From Salinirussus sp. (lineage in GTDB: Archaea > Halobacteriota > Halobacteria > Halobacteriales > Haloarculaceae), in NCBI GenBank assembly GCA_028275005.1, contig JAQCNN010000132.1:1-18045 (forward strand): a DNA stretch of 18,045 nt, read 5' to 3'. Shown in pieces: positions 13,428 to 18,045 of the stretch (the stretch's first letter is position 1; each line of letters starts with the position of its first letter). The position numbers and the translations under genes were made by a program. Under the pieces are notes generated by a model that had not been told where the DNA came from, did no database searches, and saw nothing but the letters and a program-made list of their open reading frames with translations.

Positions 13428-13449
13428 CTGTCCCCTCCCTGTGGCGAGT

Positions 13450-13878
13450 ATGTTCGACACCGTCGTCGTTGCGACCGACGGCTCCGAGAGCGCCGAACGG
13501 GCCGTCACCGTTGCACTCGGCCTCGCAGGCCGGTTCGACGCGACGGTCCACGCGCTGTACGTCGTCGACGCCGGCGAGGTGGCTGGGTCACCCCCCGAGG
13601 CCCGCGAGGACCTCGAGACAGCGCTCCGGACCGCCGGCGCGGAGGCGCTGGCGTTCGTCGACGACCACGCCGGCGCGGTTACGACAGCCGTCCGAGAGGG
13701 TGACCCGGCCACAGAGGTCATCGACTACGCCGGGTCGGTCGGCGCCGACCTCGTCGCCACCGGCACCCGGGGGCGCCACGGCGAGCACGCCTTTCTGCTC
13801 GGGAGCGTCGCCGAGACGGTCGTCCGACGGGCCCCGATGCCGGTCCTGACGGTCCGCCAGCTCGCCGACGAGGGGTGA
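13450..13878 (+). CDS. Universal stress protein UspA, ATP-binding type
   Basis: This 142-residue protein is a complete UspA domain. It begins with FDTVVVATDGSESAERAV (2-19). The ATP-binding loop GTRGRHGEHAFLLGS (105-119) fits GX2GX9G(S/T) exactly, followed by AETVVRRAPMPVLTV (121-135). The intact loop contrasts with the divergent neighbour. The ATG at 13450 has an ACTTTTGCC box upstream; an in-frame GTG at 13441 is less likely. Such proteins bind ATP or AMP and form dimers, modulating stress survival through mostly undefined partners. The stop at 13878 is 59 bp before the DHH phosphoesterase start, which has its own promoter. Confidence 0.95.
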   Translation: MFDTVVVATDGSESAERAVTVALGLAGRFDATVHALYVVDAGEVAGSPPEAREDLETALRTAGAEALAFVDDHAGAVTTAVREGDPATEVIDYAGSVGADLVATGTRGRHGEHAFLLGSVAETVVRRAPMPVLTVRQLADEG

Positions 13879-13907
13879 GCGGCTGCGGCGTGCCCGCCGA
13901 CCGCGTC

Positions 13908-13917
13908 GCTTTTGCCG
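13908..13917 (+). promoter_or_regulatory. Core promoter box of the DHH phosphoesterase gene
   Basis: GCTTTTGCCG has its T run centred 26-27 nt before the ATG at 13938. It favours that ATG over the GTG at 13875, which overlaps the previous stop. Confidence 0.5.
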
Positions 13918-13937
13918 CCCGCTCTACTCCGTTTGCT

Positions 13938-15008
13938 ATGGACGACTGGCTCATCGACGACGACCGGATCCCGCTCGGGCGCAGGTCCGTCCTCCCGGGG
14001 GCGGGCTTTTTCAGCCCCGACTCCTTCGAGGCCGAGCAGGCCGAGCGCGAGGCCGCCGAGCGACTCGACAGCGACGTGGCGGTCATCGCCGACCCCGACG
14101 CCGACGGGCTGGCCTGCACCGCGCTGGTTCGGGCCGCCCGGGGCGCCGGCAGCCTGGTCCCGGCGGGCCCGCACAACCTCGACGACGCGCTGGCGTGGGC
14201 CGCCGAGTACGCCACCCCCGAGACCGACCTGTTTGTCTGTGACCTCTGTCCGGACGGCCCCGAGGACATCGAGTCGGTCGGCGCCGTCGCCGACCGCGTC
14301 GGGTCGGTCGCGTGGTACGACCACCACCAGTGGGACGAGGCGCTCGGAACGGCGGTCCGGGATGCCGGCGTCGACCTCGTTGTCGGCGAATCCGGGGAGG
14401 TCTGCACCGCCGACGTCACCCTTGAACAACTCGACTACGACTTTGCCGAGCGGTACCACGAACTCGTGGCCGCCACCCGCGACCACGACCTCTGGGTCCG
14501 GGAGGACCCCCGTTCCGACGACCTGGCGGACTACGCCTACTGGGTCGACCCCGAGGAGTACATCGACACCGTCGTCGAACACGGCGCGGACCTGCCCAGC
14601 GAGGCCGAGGAGTTCCTGGCCGAACAGCGCGTCGAGAAGGAGGCCCTGATCGAGAAGGCGACCGAGCGCGCGACCCTCCGGGAGGTCGGCCCCTGGACTG
14701 TCGGGGTGACCTACGGCCGGTGCTCGCAAAACGAGGTCGCCGAGAACCTCCGTGAACAGGGTGCCGACGCCGCGGTCATCGTCAAGCCTGCCGGCTCCGC
14801 CTCTATTCGTGGCACCGAGGGGTTCGAGCGGTGTCACGAGGTCGCCGCCCAGGTCAACGGCGGCGGCCACCCGAAGGCCGCGGGTTGTAAGCCCGACATC
14901 TACGACGACATGCTCGACTACGCACACCACTGGACCACGCAGGGTGCGGTCGCGAAACAAGCGATCGTGGACGCCTTCCGGCGGCTCACTGACGACGTCG
15001 ACGCGTGA
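13938..15008 (+). CDS. DHH-family phosphoesterase (DHH plus DHHA1 domains)
   Basis: This 356-residue protein has the DHH superfamily motifs in order: ADPDADGLAC (51-60), the D101 region FVCDLCPDG (99-107), YDHHQWDE (127-134), TRDHDLWVRED (180-190), and the DHHA1 motif NGGGHPKAAG (307-316). Family enzymes are manganese-dependent phosphoesterases, including RecJ-like single-strand exonucleases, nanoRNases and phosphatases of small nucleotides. At about 350 residues without extra OB or RNA-binding domains, it resembles the shorter archaeal nanoRNase/phosphoesterase type more than RecJ proper, but this is inference. I chose the ATG at 13938 because a promoter box lies 27 nt upstream; an in-frame GTG at 13875 would add 21 unconserved-looking residues. 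Two T tracts follow the stop. Confidence 0.92.
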   Translation: MDDWLIDDDRIPLGRRSVLPGAGFFSPDSFEAEQAEREAAERLDSDVAVIADPDADGLACTALVRAARGAGSLVPAGPHNLDDALAWAAEYATPETDLFVCDLCPDGPEDIESVGAVADRVGSVAWYDHHQWDEALGTAVRDAGVDLVVGESGEVCTADVTLEQLDYDFAERYHELVAATRDHDLWVREDPRSDDLADYAYWVDPEEYIDTVVEHGADLPSEAEEFLAEQRVEKEALIEKATERATLREVGPWTVGVTYGRCSQNEVAENLREQGADAAVIVKPAGSASIRGTEGFERCHEVAAQVNGGGHPKAAGCKPDIYDDMLDYAHHWTTQGAVAKQAIVDAFRRLTDDVDA

Positions 15009-15040
15009 GTGGCGCTCGCGGACGAGGGTGAGTAGGCGGC

Positions 15041-15058
15041 TTTTTCCCCACGTTTTTT
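15041..15058 (+). terminator. T-tract terminator after the DHH phosphoesterase gene
   Basis: T5 (15041-15045) and T6 (15053-15058) lie 33-50 nt after the stop in otherwise GC-rich DNA. Archaeal RNA polymerase terminates at such U tracts without needing a hairpin. Confidence 0.55.
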
Positions 15059-15215
15059 CTGCGTGATACCGTCAGGCGTCTATCCGGAGGGGTCTCACCC
15101 GTCACCGACGCGGTGCTGGCTGCGGACGGCGTCGAGTCCCCGCTCAGGAGCAAGAGCCTCGAACCGCGACCGGTCCCAACCCGCCGCGGGGCCGGGCCGC
15201 TCGTTCGTCGGTTGC
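15059..15215. other. Intergenic stretch with no recognised feature
   Basis: This is the remainder of the largest gap (207 bp between stops at 15008 and 15216). It lies between two convergent genes, is GC-rich, and carries no convincing ORF, promoter or RNA gene. I see no tRNA-like folding or C/D-box pair. Confidence 0.5.
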
Positions 15216-15647
15216 TCACTCCCCGGCGAGCCACTTCTCGGAGTAGCGCTGTCCACACTCGCAGGCGACGTAACCGTGGACGACGTCGCCCTCGGCGTAC
15301 AGCCCCTCGACGTCCTCGTTTTCCGCCTCGGCGAACGCGAAGATCAGCCGTGCCTCGTGGCCGTTGCCCCCGTCACTGTCGGGGCAGGCCCCGCCGGTCA
15401 GGTCCCGGTCGACCGTTCCCTCGGTGCCCATCGCCTCCTGAGCAAAGGCCATCGGGTCGACCCCGGTCGCGGACTGGAAGGCCTGCCGGCCGGCCTCCCC
15501 GTCGACGACCAGGACGACGCCGTTCTCGGTTCGTTCGCCCTGGTCGGTCAGCGCGTCGACCCCGGAGACGGCGGCCTCGTGAAGAAAAAAGGCGACGTCG
15601 TCGGGGCGGTCGCCGGCGAGGAACTGCTCGCGGTCACTGTGGCTCAT
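15216..15647 (-). CDS. DUF5807-like haloarchaeal protein
   Basis: I recognise this 143-residue sequence as a conserved small haloarchaeal family of unknown function, probably DUF5807 (from memory, not searched). It opens with REQFLAGDRPDDVAFFLHE (6-24), has a central strand NGVVLVVDGEAGRQAF (42-57), and ends with VVHGYVACECGQRYSEKWLAGE, where C129-x-C131 together with C88 could form a metal or disulfide site. No signal peptide or membrane segment is visible. The ATG at 15647 has a CCCTTTTGT box 27 nt upstream, so transcription is likely independent of the regulator gene 51 bp upstream. It converges with the DHH phosphoesterase. No function can be inferred. Confidence 0.8.
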   Translation of the reverse strand: MSHSDREQFLAGDRPDDVAFFLHEAAVSGVDALTDQGERTENGVVLVVDGEAGRQAFQSATGVDPMAFAQEAMGTEGTVDRDLTGGACPDSDGGNGHEARLIFAFAEAENEDVEGLYAEGDVVHGYVACECGQRYSEKWLAGE

Positions 15648-15669
15648 TGCCGGCTGGAACGGGGCGGGG

Positions 15670-15679
15670 AACAAAAGGG
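15670..15679 (-). promoter_or_regulatory. Core promoter box of the DUF5807-like gene
   Basis: The minus strand reads CCCTTTTGTT, with the T run centred 27-28 nt before the ATG at 15647. Confidence 0.5.
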
Positions 15680-15698
15680 GCCCGGTCCGCGCGGGGCG

Positions 15699-16052
15699 TC
15701 AGGACGAGGAGGTGCAGGCGGGCTCCGAGAGGTTTCGCCAGGCCTCGTCGAGCTTGTTCGTGACCGTCGAGCGCTCCTCGACCTCGACCGCGAGGTCCTC
15801 GTCGAAGGCGACCTGGATGGTCTCGATGCTGCGTCGGTAGACCTTGATCCGCCGCCGGTCGTCCGAGAGGACGTTGTCGTGTAGCTCCAGCAGCCCGTGT
15901 TCTGTCAGCTCGTCGATCCGTCGGTAACAGGTGGCGATCGGGATGTCGAGTTCGTCGCTCAGCTCCTGTGCGGAGCGGGGCTCCTCTGCGGCCTCCAGGA
16001 TCTCGGCGCTGTATTTGTTCCCCAGCGTGCGGAGTACGTCTACTGACGCCAT
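15699..16052 (-). CDS. Winged helix-turn-helix transcriptional regulator (ArsR-like)
   Basis: This 117-residue DNA-binding protein is a single winged-helix domain. Helices and turn are visible as VLRTLGNKYSAEILEAA (6-22), SAQELSDELDIP (27-38), and the recognition helix ATCYRRIDELTEHGLLEL (40-57). The wing LSDDRRRIKVYRR (62-74) follows. A C-terminal helical segment (about 75-110) may form a dimer interface. No effector domain or metal site is evident apart from a lone C113. The ATG at 16052 has a TTTAA box about 32 nt upstream, slightly further than at neighbouring genes. It lies downstream of and codirectional with the KaiC-like ATPase gene (148 bp gap), suggesting but not proving a shared regulatory role. 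Confidence 0.9.
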   Translation of the reverse strand: MASVDVLRTLGNKYSAEILEAAEEPRSAQELSDELDIPIATCYRRIDELTEHGLLELHDNVLSDDRRRIKVYRRSIETIQVAFDEDLAVEVEERSTVTNKLDEAWRNLSEPACTSSS

Positions 16053-16080
16053 CTGATACAGACGATTGTGATGGGCACGG

Positions 16081-16088
16081 GTTAAAGC
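16081..16088 (-). promoter_or_regulatory. TATA box of the winged-helix regulator gene
   Basis: The minus strand reads AGCTTTAAC around this position; the TTTAA core is centred about 32 nt before the ATG at 16052, implying a leader of a few nucleotides. Confidence 0.5.
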
Positions 16089-16200
16089 TATTGGGATTTG
16101 AAATAAGACGGCCGTCTCGGCAGGAGGGAGGGCTGGCGCTGTGTCGGCGACTCACGGGCGAGCGTGGCGAAACTGTTCTCAGCAGTGATAACTGAACGGG

Positions 16201-16926
16201 TCAGATGGGGGACTCCCCCTCACCCAGCATCGAGAAGGCGCTGGCGTTCTGGTGGACCTGAATCCCGCCCTGGGCGAGTTCCATCGGGAAGATGTCGGTA
16301 TCGATGTCCTGTTTTCGCATCTTTGCGACCCAGACGTAGCGGTTGACGCCCGACTCGGTGGGTGTCTGTAACAGGAAGATGTTGCCGTCCGTCAGGAAGT
16401 TCTCCAGGCCGATGTCCGTCTCCGGAAAGACCGTTCCCTGCTCGTTTGTCATCACCGTGGTGAGGCCGTTCTCCCGGAGGATGTCGGTGAGCTTCAGGAG
16501 GTAGGTCCGCCTCTCGCGCTCGTCCTCGAAGAACAGCTGGAACATGGTCAGCGAGTCGAGCACCAGCCGCTCGTAGCGGGAGTCCTGTAGGTCATCGAGA
16601 ATGATCTCGAGCGAGGAGCTAAAGTCGTTCTCGCGCAACAGCTCCCGCTTGTCGAAGACACGGATCGCCCCCGATTCGACGTGTTCCTGCCAGTTCTCGA
16701 AGCCGATCGACTCGGCGGCCTGTCTGAGGTCCTCGGCGTTCTCCTCGAAGGAGAGGTAGATCCCGTCCTCCTCGAAGGATTCGACGCCGCTGTAGATGTA
16801 CTGCAGCCCAAAGACGCTCTTGCCGGCACCCGGGTTCCCGGAGATGAGCGTCGTCGAGTCCCGGACGATGCCACCCCCCAGGATCCCGTCGAGTCCGTCG
16901 ATGCCGGTCTCCGTGAGTTCGACCAT
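16201..16926 (-). CDS. RAD55/KaiC-type RecA-fold ATPase
   Basis: This 241-residue protein is a single KaiC-like RecA domain. It opens with TGIDGLDGILGGGI (7-20), then Walker A SGNPGAGKS (29-37), the acidic pair E61-E62 in SFEENAEDL (59-67) at the catalytic-glutamate position, and Walker B RLVLDSLT (120-127). The C-terminal VAKMRKQDIDTDIFPMEL (200-217) is typical of the KaiC/GvpD-like family. Archaeal members act in signal transduction and gene regulation rather than in a bacterial-style clock, and many are uncharacterised. No second domain is present. The start at 16926 has a CACTTTTGA box 28 nt upstream. It is codirectional with the winged-helix regulator downstream. Confidence 0.92.
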   Translation of the reverse strand: MVELTETGIDGLDGILGGGIVRDSTTLISGNPGAGKSVFGLQYIYSGVESFEEDGIYLSFEENAEDLRQAAESIGFENWQEHVESGAIRVFDKRELLRENDFSSSLEIILDDLQDSRYERLVLDSLTMFQLFFEDERERRTYLLKLTDILRENGLTTVMTNEQGTVFPETDIGLENFLTDGNIFLLQTPTESGVNRYVWVAKMRKQDIDTDIFPMELAQGGIQVHQNASAFSMLGEGESPI

Positions 16927-16949
16927 CTATCTGTCCTGGGGCGGGTATC

Positions 16950-16959
16950 GTCAAAAGTG
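16950..16959 (-). promoter_or_regulatory. Core promoter box of the KaiC-like ATPase gene
   Basis: The minus strand reads CACTTTTGAC, with the T run centred 28 nt before the ATG at 16926. Confidence 0.5.
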
Positions 16960-17029
16960 TTCTCACGCGTGCCACCGCGCGGCGGGGGCAGACGGGAGGC
17001 GTTCGGCGGTGTCGGGGGCTCCGGCACAG

Positions 17030-17455
17030 TTAGCCGAGCTTCTCGGCGATATCCGAGAGGTCGTCGTCGGGGGCCTGGACCGCGTCGTAGACGACCCGCT
17101 CACCCGGCCGCCGGAGGCCGTACTGGTAGCCGGCCGTCACGACGTCGAACAGGAGCGGGTCGCCCGCACCCAGCCCGTGGCGGTCGACCCACTCGACGAG
17201 GCGGTTCTCGCCGTCGCCTGTTCGGGCGAGCTGTGCGTCCGGGTACGCCCCCTCGAGACCGGGCTCGTCACGGAGGGTCGTGGTGACCTGTGCGTGGGCC
17301 TCGACCCCCTCGAGCGAGAGGTACAACACCTCCCCGTCACCGTGGTCGAGGCTGTCCGGGAGGGGGATTCGCGGGCGACTGGTGCGGCCGACAGTCTCGA
17401 CGTGAACCCGGTGGCTGTCGACAGTCGCGTGGTCGGAGGGGATACGTTCGGTCAC
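17030..17455 (-). CDS. Uncharacterised haloarchaeal protein translationally coupled to rps6e
   Basis: This 141-residue protein is beta-rich and soluble, with no signal peptide, membrane segment or cysteines. Its sequence includes GEVLYLSLEGVEAHAQVTTT (41-60), ENRLVEWVDRHGL (83-95) and a conserved-looking DVVTAGYQYGLRRPGERVVY (104-123). I think it belongs to a small haloarchaeal domain family, possibly DUF7112, but that name is from memory and low confidence. The initiator is a GTG at 17455 that overlaps the rps6e stop as GTGA, so it is cotranslated with ribosomal protein S6e. There is no separate promoter. The coupling suggests a link to translation or ribosome function, which is inference. 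Confidence 0.83.
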   Translation of the reverse strand: MTERIPSDHATVDSHRVHVETVGRTSRPRIPLPDSLDHGDGEVLYLSLEGVEAHAQVTTTLRDEPGLEGAYPDAQLARTGDGENRLVEWVDRHGLGAGDPLLFDVVTAGYQYGLRRPGERVVYDAVQAPDDDLSDIAEKLG

Positions 17456-17832
17456 TCCTCGAGCAGGTCGGCAACCGGCGTGTCGCCGCGGCCGGCGACC
17501 CGCACGTTGATCTGACGGGTCGCGTCGCTTATCTCGCGGCCACGGACGGTCACGCGTTTGCGCTCACCCTCGCGGTCCGGGTCGTAGCCCGTCCCGCCCT
17601 CGAGCAGGAGTTCGGTCAGCGACGAGCCAGCAACGTCGGCGCGCATCGGCCGGCCGGCGTCGTCGGAACCGCCGGTGAGTTCGAGTGTGTAGCCGTCGAG
17701 GCCAACGGCTCCCCCGTCGACCTCCTCGCCGATCTCCCGGCCGATAAAGCGGTTTGCGTCCTGGTCGGATGCGTCTACCTGGTAGGTCATGCCGTCCTCG
17801 GGGTCCGAGACGGCGACGGTAAACTCTGCCAT
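17452..17832 (-). CDS. rps6e: 30S ribosomal protein S6e
   Basis: S6e is a small-subunit ribosomal protein shared by archaea and eukaryotes and absent from bacteria. The 126-residue protein has the expected archaeal length and recognisable blocks: VSDPEDGMTYQVDASDQDAN (8-27), FIGREIGEEVDG (29-40), LELTGGSDDAGRPMR (50-64), GGTGYDPDREGERKRVTVRG (79-98) and ISDATRQINVRV (100-111). The long serine-rich C-terminal tail of eukaryotic S6 is missing, as normal in archaea. The ATG at 17832 has a GTTTTTAACG promoter box 28 nt upstream. It is the first gene of a two-gene operon. The acidic composition typifies halophiles. Confidence 0.96.
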   Translation of the reverse strand: MAEFTVAVSDPEDGMTYQVDASDQDANRFIGREIGEEVDGGAVGLDGYTLELTGGSDDAGRPMRADVAGSSLTELLLEGGTGYDPDREGERKRVTVRGREISDATRQINVRVAGRGDTPVADLLEE

Positions 17833-17855
17833 TACCCCGTGAAAGCCGGCCGAGC

Positions 17856-17864
17856 GTTAAAAAC
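17856..17864 (-). promoter_or_regulatory. Core promoter box of the rps6e operon
   Basis: The minus strand reads GTTTTTAAC, centred 28 nt before the ATG at 17832. Confidence 0.6.
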
Positions 17865-17928
17865 GCACCCTTTCGGGCCTACGGGCAACTACGGCAAACT
17901 ACTTCTCCCCGACCGAGGGATATCGGGT

Positions 17929-18045
17929 ATGCGGACTGTCCGCCCCAGCCCGCCCTGGGGGAACCTGTGGCGCCAACTCGTCACGACGGTGCTGTTCACG
18001 TTCCTGGCCAGCCTCGCGGTCGTCGTCGCCGGCTACCCCGAGTTC
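17929..18045 (+). CDS. Start of a membrane protein (C-terminus beyond window)
   Basis: An ATG at 17929 opens a frame of 39 codons that runs off the window. After a basic, tryptophan-containing N-terminus (about residues 1-16) comes a hydrophobic segment, LVTTVLFTFLASLAVVVAG (17-35), consistent with a transmembrane helix or signal anchor. It is divergent from rps6e, 96 bp away. No strong TATA box is seen; a weak AAACTACTT lies near -30. The product cannot be identified from this fragment. Confidence 0.6.
   Translation, partial: MRTVRPSPPWGNLWRQLVTTVLFTFLASLAVVVAGYPEF

Noticed and set aside
12235..13551. 438-codon open frame on the minus strand
   Set aside because: It overlaps the UspA-like, GNAT and both universal stress protein genes out of frame and has shadow-type composition.
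13875..13937. GTG start at 13875 for the DHH phosphoesterase
   Set aside because: The 4-nt overlap with the upstream stop is tempting, but the 21 extra residues look non-coding and a promoter box lies 27 nt before the ATG at 13938.
14986..15258. 90-codon minus-strand frame in the largest intergenic gap
   Set aside because: It is Arg/Ser/Pro-rich, overlaps both flanking genes, covers a T-tract terminator and has no promoter or domain.
16181..16196. Small CAGT-GATA-ACTG inverted repeat after the KaiC-like gene
   Set aside because: The arms are only 4 bp and no T tract follows, so a terminator is not supported.

Overview
This GC-rich window (third codon positions are mostly G or C) looks like chromosomal DNA of a haloarchaeon (class Halobacteria). 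The predicted proteins are strongly acidic. A halobacterial-type 30S ribosomal protein S6e is present, together with several small proteins that resemble families seen mainly in haloarchaea. Most genes have an A/T-rich box about 27 nt upstream of the start codon, as expected for leaderless archaeal transcripts. I see no mobile element, phage gene, CRISPR array, rRNA or tRNA, and no gene-free stretch longer than about 210 bases.

Region 1 (1-7197) is mostly acyl-CoA metabolism. It starts with a partial M28 metallopeptidase and a short 3-hydroxyacyl-CoA dehydrogenase. These are followed by a divergently transcribed acyl-CoA synthetase, an acyl-CoA dehydrogenase, a thiolase-fold protein without the nucleophilic cysteine coupled to a zinc-ribbon/OB-fold (DUF35-type) partner, and an HpcH/HpaI-family aldolase. 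Activation, dehydrogenation and 3-hydroxyacyl oxidation are present, but no enoyl-CoA hydratase and no cysteine-type thiolase. The set therefore looks like a specialised CoA-thioester pathway, possibly with aldol-type cleavage, rather than a complete beta-oxidation operon.

Region 2 (7298-11868) holds an M23-like protein with altered metal-site spacing, an enolase-superfamily enzyme of the muconate-lactonizing type, a Nudix hydrolase, dihydroorotase (pyrC) and a DUF5806-like protein.

Region 3 (11984-15647) holds a small UspA-like protein overlapping a GNAT acetyltransferase, two divergently transcribed universal stress proteins, a DHH phosphoesterase and a DUF5807-like protein. Region 4 (15699-18045) holds a winged-helix regulator, a RAD55/KaiC-type ATPase, an uncharacterised protein translationally coupled to rps6e, and the start of a membrane protein.

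Most genes appear to be transcribed singly. Coupled pairs are thiolase-like/zinc-ribbon (TGATG overlap), UspA-like/GNAT (ATGA overlap) and rps6e/hypothetical (GTGA overlap). The most interesting items are the cysteine-less thiolase pair and its catabolic neighbourhood, the altered M23 protein, the shortened 3-hydroxyacyl-CoA dehydrogenase, and palindromes placed on core promoters. Family names without a gene symbol come from motif recognition by eye and not from database searches.
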